From assembly GCA_020216805.1 (NCBI GenBank), contig JAIWNN010000066.1:1-10000 (forward strand): a DNA stretch of 10,000 bases, written 5' to 3'. This document shows, one piece after another, positions 1 through 5,584 of the stretch (positions are counted from its first letter, which is position 1; each line of letters opens with the position of its first letter). The notes below the pieces were generated by a model, which saw only the letters and a program-made list of their open reading frames with translations, did no database searches and was not told the DNA's origin. This DNA comes from Desulfarculus sp. GTDB taxonomy: Bacteria > Desulfobacterota > Desulfarculia > Desulfarculales > Desulfarculaceae. The position numbers and the translations under genes are program-made.

Positions 1-992
1 AGCTTGGGGCCCTTGCCGGCGATCTTGACCTTGATCCCATTCTCCTGGGCCAGGGCCCGGGCCGCGTTCTCCATCAACGGCTCCAGCTCCTCCACCACCA
101 GGACCTTGTCGCAGCTCTTCAGGAATTTCAGGATCATCTTCTCCGGCAGGGGCCAGGTCATGCCCAACTTGAGCACCTTGACCTTGCCGGCGGCGTCCAG
201 ATCCTTGAGGGCGTCGAAGACGTAGTTGGCGGCCACCCCGGTGCAGATGACGCCCAGCTTGCCCTTGCCGATGACCTGGTTCAGCTCGCTGGCCTCGGAG
301 ATGGCCTGGGCCTGCTCATAGATCTTCAAGAGGCGCAGGTGGAGCTGGCGGCTGACCGCCGGCACGGTGACGAAGCGGAAGGGGTCTTTCTTGAACTCCA
401 CCTTGGTCTCGGCCTTGGGCAGCTTGGCGAATTTGACCGCCTCGCGGGCGTGGTTGACCCGGGTGGTGGTGCGCAGCATCACCGGCACCGTGAGCTTCTC
501 GCTGAGCTCGAAGGCGTATTTGGTGGCCTCCTTGAGCTCGGCGGGGCTGGAGGGCTCCAGCATGGGCAGACCGCTCAGGCGGGCGTAGTAGCGGTTGTCC
601 TGCTCGTTCTGGCTGGAGAAGAGCGAGGGGTCGTCGGCGCTGAGCACCACCATGCCGCCGTTGACGCCGGTGTAGGCCAGGGTCATCAGGGGATCGGCGG
701 CCACGTTGACTCCCACGTGCTTCATGGTCACCAGGGTCCGCAGACCGGCCACGGCCGCCCCGGCGGCGCACTCCATGGCCACCTTCTCGTTGGTGGAATA
801 CTCGAAGTAGTACTGGGCTTGGTCTGGCTCCGCCTTGCGCAGCCGATACAGGGTGTCCGGCACCTCCGAGGAGGGAGTGCCCGGGTAACAGGTGGCGAAG
901 GCCAATCCCGCCTCCAGGGCCCCGCGCACGATGGCCTCGTTGCCCAAAAGCAACTCGGTCTTGCCGCCACCAGGGGTCAGAAGCTTGTCCAT
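1..992 (-). CDS. iorA: Indolepyruvate:ferredoxin oxidoreductase alpha subunit (IorA), 5' part, cut by the window edge
   Basis: The first 330 codons of IorA are present and the frame stays open to base 1; the full protein is usually about 600 residues or more, so the TPP pyrophosphate-binding domain and C-terminal 2x[4Fe-4S] region lie outside. With IorB it oxidatively decarboxylates aryl pyruvates from amino-acid breakdown to acyl-CoA and reduces ferredoxin in the cytoplasm. The N-terminal pyrimidine-binding domain is clear: CYPGTPSSEV at residues 35-44, STNEKVAMECAAGAA at 66-80 (E69 is the likely TPP-activating glutamate), TMKHVGVNVAADPL at 89-102 and a NEQDNRYYA stretch at 129-137. The start ATG (992-990) is preceded by an AGGAG site 8 nt upstream. 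The gene stands alone at its 5' end with over 300 bp of non-coding DNA in front. A related 2-oxoacid:ferredoxin oxidoreductase is possible, but the motif set fits IorA best. Confidence 0.92.
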   Translation of the reverse strand, partial: MDKLLTPGGGKTELLLGNEAIVRGALEAGLAFATCYPGTPSSEVPDTLYRLRKAEPDQAQYYFEYSTNEKVAMECAAGAAVAGLRTLVTMKHVGVNVAADPLMTLAYTGVNGGMVVLSADDPSLFSSQNEQDNRYYARLSGLPMLEPSSPAELKEATKYAFELSEKLTVPVMLRTTTRVNHAREAVKFAKLPKAETKVEFKKDPFRFVTVPAVSRQLHLRLLKIYEQAQAISEASELNQVIGKGKLGVICTGVAANYVFDALKDLDAAGKVKVLKLGMTWPLPEKMILKFLKSCDKVLVVEELEPLMENAARALAQENGIKVKIAGKGPK

Positions 993-1081
993 GCTTGCCT
1001 CTCCTGCCGTGGTTTCCTAATCGCTTCCGCCGCGACCACAAGGGTCGGCCGACGGCCCTGCCGCCTCCGCGCCTAGCCATT

Positions 1082-1116
1082 CCATAGTTACAATAAAGCT
1101 ACAAAGTAACTTATGG
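1082..1116. repeat. Inverted repeat at the presumed iorA transcription start (operator or leader hairpin)
   Basis: CCATAGTTAC at 1082-1091 and GTAACTTATGG at 1106-1116 are inverted copies of each other, differing only by one inserted A, with a 14-nt AT-rich spacer. Read on the minus strand it lies immediately downstream of the candidate -10 box, so it would cover the transcription start and the first part of the iorA mRNA. It could be a regulator-binding site or an mRNA hairpin; its A+T content is unlike the surrounding DNA. The dyad itself is plain in the sequence; its role is inferred from position. Confidence 0.6.
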
Positions 1117-1146
1117 TATTTAGCCGTGCGTGCCGGCAGTTGTCAA
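1117..1146 (-). promoter_or_regulatory. Candidate sigma70-type promoter of iorA
   Basis: On the minus strand a perfect TTGACA (-35, bases 1146-1141) is followed after 18 nt by TAAATA (bases 1122-1117), which matches the -10 consensus only in part. The region is unusually AT-rich. The start of iorA lies about 125 nt downstream, giving a long leader that begins with the inverted repeat at 1082-1116. Confidence 0.42.
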
Positions 1147-1309
1147 GGATAAACACCGCTTACCACTTTGCGCTTTTGCGTCCGCGCGCCCGGCGATGGC
1201 CGAATCCCGCCAAGACCGCCGCGCCTCGGTTTCGGGAAGGCCCTTCGGCCGCCCTCCACCACCGTCCCAGATCTGGGGGAATCTCCGGCCCCGTCGGCCC
1301 CGACCGGGC

Positions 1310-2443
1310 CTAGCCTCGCAGCACCAGATCGCGCAGAGCCTGGCTGGCCCGGTCCACCTGTTCGTCGCTCAGGCCCACGCCCGAGGGCAGGTAGAGCCCC
1401 CGCCGGCCAGCGTCCTCGCTGACCGGGTGACAGCCGCGCAGGTCGGGCAGACCGGGGCGGGAGCCGTCGTACATCGGCTGCTGGTTCAGGGGCAGGAAAA
1501 AGGCCCGGCTGTCGACCCCTCGCTCCCGGAGCCAATCCATGGCCGCGGCGCGGTCGATCTCCGGGGGCAGCAACAGACCGTACATCCACATCACCGGCTG
1601 GGCGGAGGGCCGGTGACGGCCCCAATAGAGGGTGATCCCCGGCAGATCGGCCAGGTTCTGGTTGTAGCGGTCGCCGATGGCCGCCTTGCGGGCCTTGGTG
1701 GCCTCCAGGCGCTCCAGTTGGGCCAGGCCCAAGGCGGCCTGGAGGTTGGTCAGGCGGTAGTTGAAGCCCAGCTCGTGGTGCTCGAAACGGCGCGGGCCAT
1801 GGGCCAGGTTGCGCAGCAGGCGCAGCCTCCGGGCCAGCTCGGGGTCGTCGGTGACCACCATCCCCCCCTCGCCGGTGGTGATCAGCTTGTTGGCGAAAAA
1901 ACTGAAACAGCCCATCTGTCCGATGCCGCCCAGGGGCTTTTGCTTGTAGCCGCCGCCATGCACCTGGGCCGCGTCCTCGATCACGACCAGGCCGTGGCGC
2001 CGGGCCAGGTCCATGATGGGGTCCATCTCGGCCGGATGGCCGTACATGTGGACCGGCATGATGGCCCTGGTGCGGGGGGTGACGGCCCGGGCGGCCAGCG
2101 CCGGGTCCAGGCACAGGGTGTCGGGTTCCACGTCCACCAGCACCGGCGTGGCCCCGGTTTGCACGATGCTGTTGGCGGTGCTGATGATGGAAAAGGCCGG
2201 GCAGATCACCTCGTCGCCCGGCCCCAGGCCCAGGGCGGCGCAGGCCAAGTGCAGGGCCGCGGTGCCGTTGGCGCAGGCCACCCCATGGCCCACCTGGCAC
2301 AAAGCGGCCATGCCTTGCTCGAAGCGGGCCAGGTAGTCGCCGGCCGAGCTGATCCAGCCGCTGGCCACGCAGTCATTGACGTAGGCCGCCTCGTTGCCGG
2401 CCAACAGCGGCTCGCAGACGGGGATGAACTCCGGAGCGCTCAT
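1310..2443 (-). CDS. DegT/DnrJ/EryC1/StrS-family PLP sugar aminotransferase (perosamine synthetase-like)
   Basis: This 377-residue protein has the length and motifs of PLP-dependent aminotransferases that convert a keto group of an NDP-sugar to an amine, usually with glutamate as donor, for O-antigen, capsule or glycan sugars. Visible motifs are ANGTAALHLA at 58-67, GDEVICPAFSIISTANSI at 76-93, the PVHMYGHPAEMDPIM stretch at 130-144, IEDAAQVHGG at 155-164 (D157 pairs with the cofactor nitrogen), and FSFFANKLITTGEGG at 180-194, where K186 is the expected Schiff-base lysine. FNYRLTNLQAALGLAQLERL follows. The set resembles GDP-perosamine synthetase more than arnB- or wecE-type enzymes, but the substrate cannot be fixed from sequence. 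Its ATG overlaps the cupin stop as ATGA and has no strong ribosome site of its own, so translation is probably coupled. No other sugar genes are in the window. Confidence 0.9.
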   Translation of the reverse strand: MSAPEFIPVCEPLLAGNEAAYVNDCVASGWISSAGDYLARFEQGMAALCQVGHGVACANGTAALHLACAALGLGPGDEVICPAFSIISTANSIVQTGATPVLVDVEPDTLCLDPALAARAVTPRTRAIMPVHMYGHPAEMDPIMDLARRHGLVVIEDAAQVHGGGYKQKPLGGIGQMGCFSFFANKLITTGEGGMVVTDDPELARRLRLLRNLAHGPRRFEHHELGFNYRLTNLQAALGLAQLERLEATKARKAAIGDRYNQNLADLPGITLYWGRHRPSAQPVMWMYGLLLPPEIDRAAAMDWLRERGVDSRAFFLPLNQQPMYDGSRPGLPDLRGCHPVSEDAGRRGLYLPSGVGLSDEQVDRASQALRDLVLRG

Positions 2444-2862
2444 GCCGGATCCGGGAAGAGCAGGCGCTTGTCGCCCAGGCCCAGGTAGGGCCCTTGCTTG
2501 ACCTCGATCATCTGACAGGCCTCCAGGACCTCGAAGCCATGTGCCCCGCCGTTGAGCAGGATCACGTCTCCAGGCTCCAGGTCGAGGCTGTGCAGGGGCG
2601 CGCCGTTTGCGCGGAAAAGGTTCACCCGCAGCCGACCCCGGCGGATGATCAGCACCTCGCCGGTCAGCTCCACGTTGCGCGGGGAGGAGTTGTGGACATG
2701 GGCCTTGATCCGGTGTCCGGCGGGATGATCCATCAAGGCCAATTGTTGGCCCATCTCCGGGTCGGTGAGGAAATGCGCCCCCGGCCCCAGGTCGGCGTCC
2801 TGCCGCAGGACCAGGGCCACCAGGCGCCCTTTGTCCTCGTATCGTTCGATTCCCGCGCCCAT
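2440..2862 (-). CDS. Small cupin-domain protein, partner of the sugar aminotransferase
   Basis: A 140-residue single-domain cupin. Motif 1 reads G49-x5-H55-x-H57, then E69-x6-G76 (GHRIKAHVH ... EVLIIRRGRLRV). Motif 2 is PGDVILLNGGAHGFEVLE at about 97-114, with H108 as the likely metal or active-site histidine. Such WxcM/FdtA-like small cupins often act as sugar-nucleotide isomerases or epimerases, or as accessory proteins, next to DegT aminotransferases; the exact reaction is not readable here. I chose the ATG at 2862 because GGGGAG lies 4 nt upstream and because the longer frame, up to 34 codons more, would read through the TATAAT promoter at 2915-2920. It precedes and overlaps the aminotransferase by 4 bp, so the two form an operon. 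Confidence 0.8.
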   Translation of the reverse strand: MGAGIERYEDKGRLVALVLRQDADLGPGAHFLTDPEMGQQLALMDHPAGHRIKAHVHNSSPRNVELTGEVLIIRRGRLRVNLFRANGAPLHSLDLEPGDVILLNGGAHGFEVLEACQMIEVKQGPYLGLGDKRLLFPDPA

Positions 2863-2914
2863 GTCGCTCCCCAGCAATGGTGCGCCCCCGGCGACGCCGG
2901 CGGGCGGTCGGGAG

Positions 2915-2944
2915 ATTATATTCGTCTCGCCCCGCGGTTGTCCA
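2915..2944 (-). promoter_or_regulatory. Promoter of the cupin-aminotransferase operon
   Basis: On the minus strand the -10 box is a perfect TATAAT (bases 2920-2915), and the -35 is TGGACA (2944-2939; five of six consensus bases) with an 18-bp spacer. It lies 53 bp upstream of the cupin ATG. A perfect -10 hexamer is rare by chance in DNA this GC-rich. Confidence 0.6.
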
Positions 2945-2957
2945 CAGCCACTGGTCA

Positions 2958-2987
2958 TTGACAAACCACGGCCGCGGATGTTACCAA
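2958..2987 (+). promoter_or_regulatory. Candidate promoter of the GNAT gene, back to back with the cupin promoter
   Basis: TTGACA at 2958-2963 is a perfect -35, followed after 18 nt by TACCAA (2982-2987), a weak -10. Its -35 is only 13 bp from the -35 of the opposite promoter, so one bound regulator could affect both. The leader to the GNAT ATG would be about 115 nt. Confidence 0.35.
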
Positions 2988-3107
2988 ATGCTGGTTCGCG
3001 CCACCGTCAAAGCCTGTCGAACACCCATCCCGGCCAGCCTTGCCCTCCCTGGGAGCGGCCTAGGCTCGCCCACGGTCGCGCCACCCGGCCGCGGCCCGAG
3101 GAGCTCC

Positions 3108-3686
3108 ATGCCCGGCCCCTACCTTTACAGCGTCAGCATCAACGACGGCCGCGAGCTGGGTCTGAAGTGGCTGGAGCCCTCCGACATCCCGGCGGTGCAG
3201 GTCTTCATGGAGGACCTGACCGAGGACGAGGTGCGCTTGCTCAACCAGGACCTCAAGGATATCGAGGCCATGACCCGCCGGCTGGCTCGCCTGGGCGGGG
3301 ACCGGCTGCGGGTCCTGGCCGCCTTCGACCCCGAGGCCGGCGACCGCATGGCTGGCTACGCCTACCTGCTGCGTGGCTCCTGGGCCGCCGCCCATCGCGC
3401 GTTGGTGGAGTGCCTGGTCCATCGGGACTACCGCGACCTGGGGTTGGGTTCCACCATGCTGCGGGAGCTGGCCGAGACGGGCAAGGCCATGGGGCTAATG
3501 TTGTTGCAGGCTGAAATACAAGTGGACCGCAAGGAGCAGATCACCGCCTTCAAGCGCCTCGGCTACGAGCTCAAGGCGATTCTTGAAGATTATCGCGTTG
3601 ATCGTCAAGGCAGACCCTACGACGTGATCATCCTGCTCAAACGTCTGCGTCATCCTTCGGCCCAGGAATTTTTGTACAAATATTAA
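3108..3686 (+). CDS. GNAT-family N-acetyltransferase
   Basis: A 192-residue protein with the acetyl-CoA-binding motif A in the stretch ALVECLVHRDYRDLGLGSTM (98-117; R109-x-x-G112-x-G114) and a motif-B-like segment ITAFKRLGYE at 145-154. The N-terminal half (about 17-90) fits the first strands and helices of the fold, and the C-terminal strand includes PYDVIILLKRL. GNAT enzymes move acetyl from acetyl-CoA to an amine; the substrate here is unknown. The start at 3108 follows GAGGAG with the right spacing; an in-frame upstream extension to 2877 lacks such support and would cover the promoter region. It is divergent from the sugar aminotransferase unit, so acetylation of an amino sugar is conceivable, but the closest family signature is generic. 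The 3' end (FLYKY) runs into AT-rich DNA. Confidence 0.82.
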   Translation: MPGPYLYSVSINDGRELGLKWLEPSDIPAVQVFMEDLTEDEVRLLNQDLKDIEAMTRRLARLGGDRLRVLAAFDPEAGDRMAGYAYLLRGSWAAAHRALVECLVHRDYRDLGLGSTMLRELAETGKAMGLMLLQAEIQVDRKEQITAFKRLGYELKAILEDYRVDRQGRPYDVIILLKRLRHPSAQEFLYKY

Positions 3687-3760
3687 GATAGTTGGCCGGT
3701 TGTTGTGCAATGGGATTGACTTGCGGCGCAACCCGGATTAATGTGAGCGCGGTTGCACAA
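3671..3760. repeat. Cluster of four TTG..CAA dyads before the receiver gene
   Basis: Four elements with TTG and CAA arms occur within 90 bp: TTTGTACAAA (3671-3680, perfect palindrome at the end of the GNAT gene), TTGTGCAA (3703-3710), TTGCGGCGCAA (3721-3731, palindrome around one central G), and TTGCACAA (3753-3760, the exact inverse of the second). Centre-to-centre distances are about 31, 19.5 and 30.5 bp, near whole turns of the helix. They surround the only candidate promoter for the downstream gene. This is the pattern expected of a multi-site operator; no protein is known to me for it. Confidence 0.4.
3716..3744 (+). promoter_or_regulatory. Weak candidate promoter of the receiver gene
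   Basis: TTGACT (3716-3721) lies 17 bp upstream of TAATGT (3739-3744). The -35 is good and the -10 poor, as expected for a promoter that needs an activator. It sits inside the TTG..CAA dyad cluster. The receiver start codon is 47 bp further on. Confidence 0.25.
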
Positions 3761-3791
3761 GTGATAACCTACACAAGCTCGGGGGATGGCC

Positions 3792-4184
3792 ATGGCCAAG
3801 GTCCTCATCATCGACGACGACGCAGACTACACCCTTGCCACCAAGGCCATCTTGCAGGCCGCCGGCCATCAGGTCTTCACCGCCGCTGACGGCAAACAGG
3901 GCCTGGAGGCGGTCAAGGCCCACGACCCGGACCTGATCGTTCTGGACATCATGATGGATTCCATCTACGAGGGTTTCTCCGTCACCACCACCCTGCGCGG
4001 CACTCCCGAGTACATGGATTACCGCGACGTCCCGGTCCTGATGTGCTCGGCGGTCAAGACCATCGCCGGCGAGCGTTTCACCCTGCCTCCGGAAGCCGAG
4101 CTGGCCCAGGGCGACGACTACCTGGACAAGCCCTTCACCGCCGAAGCCCTCCTAGCGAAGGTCGAAAAACTTCTGGCCGGCTAG
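3792..4184 (+). CDS. Stand-alone response-regulator receiver protein
   Basis: This 130-residue protein is one receiver domain with no output domain. The acidic pocket is IIDDD (6-10), the phosphoacceptor is D52 in VLDIMMD, the switch serine is S86 in LMCSAVK, and the conserved lysine is K113 in DKPF. The loop between the phosphoacceptor and S86 is longer than in CheY (region 57-82), and another extended stretch lies at 88-108. It would carry phosphate from a kinase to a phosphotransferase or protein target in the cytoplasm. The kinase gene 100 bp downstream is the obvious partner. I prefer the ATG at 3792, which has GGGGGA 5 nt upstream; an ATG two codons earlier at 3786 sits too close to that site. 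Confidence 0.88.
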   Translation: MAKVLIIDDDADYTLATKAILQAAGHQVFTAADGKQGLEAVKAHDPDLIVLDIMMDSIYEGFSVTTTLRGTPEYMDYRDVPVLMCSAVKTIAGERFTLPPEAELAQGDDYLDKPFTAEALLAKVEKLLAG

Positions 4185-4259
4185 CGATAGCGGTCGTATA
4201 AGGCGTTGATCACGGCATTCGGCGCGGCCCGCTGTCCGAGCGGCGATCGCCACGCTAGC
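4180..4259 (+). other. Structured gap between receiver and kinase genes
   Basis: GCTAGCG at 4180-4186 and CGCTAGC at 4253-4259 are exact inverse copies, and the pairing continues inward with one bulge, one mismatch and a G-U pair to make an imperfect stem of about 15 bp (4180-4196 with 4243-4259). Inside is a smaller hairpin, CCGCT-GTCCG-AGCGG (4229-4243). There is no T-run, so it is not a plain terminator. It may tune expression between receiver and kinase; function is inferred from structure only. Confidence 0.35.
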
Positions 4260-4284
4260 ATATGAACTGGGAACGGAAATCGGT

Positions 4285-5391
4285 GTGAGCATGCCCCTGC
4301 GTTCGGTAAAGCCCCTCATCCTGGCCATCGACGATGACGAGGTGGCGCGCGAGTCGGCGCAGGTGTTGCTCACCCGTTGGGGCTATCGGGTAACCCTGGC
4401 CGAAAACGGTGAGAAGGGTCTGCACCTGCTGCGCCAGGATCCGCCGGACCTGGTCCTGGTGGACCTGCAGATGCCGGGCATCAGCGGCCTGGAGGTGCTG
4501 GCCGGGGTGCGGGAGTTCGACCCCACCATCGTCTGCGTCATGGTCACCGGCCACGCCACCTTGCAATCGGCGGTGGACGCCATGAAGCAGGGAGCCTACG
4601 ACTTCCTGCCCAAGCCTTTCAGCCCCGACGAGCTCAAGCACGTGGTGGGCCGGGGTCTGGAGCGGCGCTCCCTGGAGCTGGAGGCCAAGGAACTGCGCGA
4701 AGAGAAGGCCCGCATGGAGGCCAACTTCGTGACCCTGGTCAGCCACCAGATGCGCTCACCCCTGGCGGCGGTGCGGCAATTGCTGGAGGTGATGGTCAAG
4801 CAAAGCCTGGGGCCCCTGCCGCCGGCCTATGGCGAGCTGATTGACCGGGCCGTGGCACGCATGGACGAGCTGCTTCACTCCCTGAACGCCTGGCTGGCCA
4901 TGAGCCGTCTGGCCGATTCCAGCATCGCCGAGCGCCGGGCACCCATCGTCCTGGCCGACCTCCTGACCGACCTGGTCCAGCGCACCCGCCTGGAGGTCCA
5001 GGCCGCCGGCCAGGAGTTGGTGGTGGAGGGTGATCCGGGCGGGGTCGAGCTGGCGGTGGACCGTGAAACCCTGCTGGAAGCCCTATACAATTTAACTAGT
5101 AACGCGGTGAAGTATAACCGCCCCGGGGGTAAAGTCACCCTGGGGGTGCGGGTCCATCCCTACCAGGTGGACCTGAGCGTCTCCGACCAGGGGCCCGGCA
5201 TTCCGGAGGCCGAGCAGCCCTTCATCTTCGACGACTTTTTCCGCTCCAAGAGCCCGGAGCTGAAGAACAAACCCGGAACCGGCCTGGGGCTCTCCATCGC
5301 CAGGCGTGTGGTCAAGGCCCACCGGGGAGACATCAGCGTGCGTTCACAGCCAGGTCAGGGCGCGACCTTCACGGTCTCCTTGCCCCGCTGA
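4285..5391 (+). CDS. Soluble hybrid sensor kinase: receiver, HisKA and HATPase_c
   Basis: A 368-residue cytoplasmic histidine kinase with no transmembrane segment. The N-terminal receiver (about 10-125) has IDDDE at 15-19, phosphoacceptor D60 in VLVDLQMPG, T88 and K110 (FLPKPF). A short coiled-coil-like linker rich in E, K and R (127-145) leads to the dimerisation domain with H154 in LVSHQMRSPLAAVRQL. The ATPase domain shows the N box LYNLTSNAVKYN (N273), G1 SDQGPGIPE (D301), F box FDDFF and G2 GTGLGLS (331-337). The receiver comes first, so an upstream signal could arrive as a phosphoryl group, for example through the neighbouring stand-alone receiver pathway. The start is GTG at 4285, with GGAA 6 nt upstream; ATG at 4291 is the alternative and drops two residues. 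It ends 193 bp before rnfC; a regulatory link to the rnf operon is possible but unproven. Confidence 0.9.
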   Translation: MSMPLRSVKPLILAIDDDEVARESAQVLLTRWGYRVTLAENGEKGLHLLRQDPPDLVLVDLQMPGISGLEVLAGVREFDPTIVCVMVTGHATLQSAVDAMKQGAYDFLPKPFSPDELKHVVGRGLERRSLELEAKELREEKARMEANFVTLVSHQMRSPLAAVRQLLEVMVKQSLGPLPPAYGELIDRAVARMDELLHSLNAWLAMSRLADSSIAERRAPIVLADLLTDLVQRTRLEVQAAGQELVVEGDPGGVELAVDRETLLEALYNLTSNAVKYNRPGGKVTLGVRVHPYQVDLSVSDQGPGIPEAEQPFIFDDFFRSKSPELKNKPGTGLGLSIARRVVKAHRGDISVRSQPGQGATFTVSLPR

Positions 5392-5584
5392 GAGGCGCCC
5401 ACGGACATATGACAATCGGGCCCCGCGGGCCCCCACCATGATCTAGAGGTCCACGGCTTCGGCCCAGGCCCCGGAAGCGGGTCCAGGGCGCGGCCGAGCC
5501 GAATGCGGCATTGTTCACCGGCCGGGATTTTCCCAGCCCCCCGGCCCGGGCTGCGGCCCGCCGCCAGCTTAGGAGTAACCCCGC
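5392..5584 (+). promoter_or_regulatory. Leader region of the rnf operon with alternative GC hairpins
   Basis: The 193 bp in front of rnfC contain no gene. GGGCCC at 5418-5423 and again at 5427-5432 can form a GC hairpin soon after the kinase stop. Near rnfC, GGCCGGG (5520-5526) pairs exactly with CCCGGCC (5540-5546), and GGGC-TGCG-GCCC (5548-5559) forms a second hairpin just before the AGGAG site at 5571-5575. I could not find a convincing -35/-10 pair, nor a sigma54 site, so either the promoter is of an unfamiliar type or the operon is read through from the kinase gene. Confidence 0.4.

Larger units (their letters stand above)
993..1309. other. Intergenic region between the aminotransferase gene and iorA (317 bp)
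   Basis: I see no convincing gene here. The half next to iorA (about 1080-1160) is AT-rich compared with its surroundings and holds the candidate iorA promoter and an inverted repeat, listed separately. The half next to the aminotransferase stop is GC-rich and contains short dyads: a perfect 12-bp palindrome CCCAGATCTGGG at 1266-1277, GAAGG-C-CCTTC at 1236-1246, and GGCC-rich repeats at 1285-1310. On the minus strand one of these could form a GGCCC/GGGCC hairpin right after the aminotransferase stop. None is followed by a T-run, so I do not call an intrinsic terminator. Confidence 0.6.

Noticed and set aside
1130..2488. A 452-codon plus-strand frame opposite the aminotransferase
   Set aside because: It is the shadow of a gene with all PLP-enzyme motifs on the other strand; its own product is Gly/Ala/Gln/Val-rich without motifs.
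2938..2946. TTGTCCACA, one base from a DnaA box
   Set aside because: A single copy with no AT-rich unwinding region or other boxes; it overlaps the -35 of the cupin promoter.
3692..3709. Sigma54-like GG/GC pair before the receiver gene
   Set aside because: The spacing between the GG and GC elements is one base too long, and the -24 element matches poorly.
3703..3760. Rex-type operator (TTGTG ... CACAA)
   Set aside because: Rex sites as I know them are one compact palindrome of about 18-20 bp; here the TTGTG and CACAA arms are over 40 bp apart.
4242..4251. GGCGATCGCC palindrome, like the cyanobacterial HIP1 element
   Set aside because: It occurs once, in a non-cyanobacterial gene setting, and is explained as part of a larger stem.
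5418..5432. GC hairpin after the kinase gene as an intrinsic terminator
   Set aside because: It is not followed by a run of T residues, so termination there is not supported.
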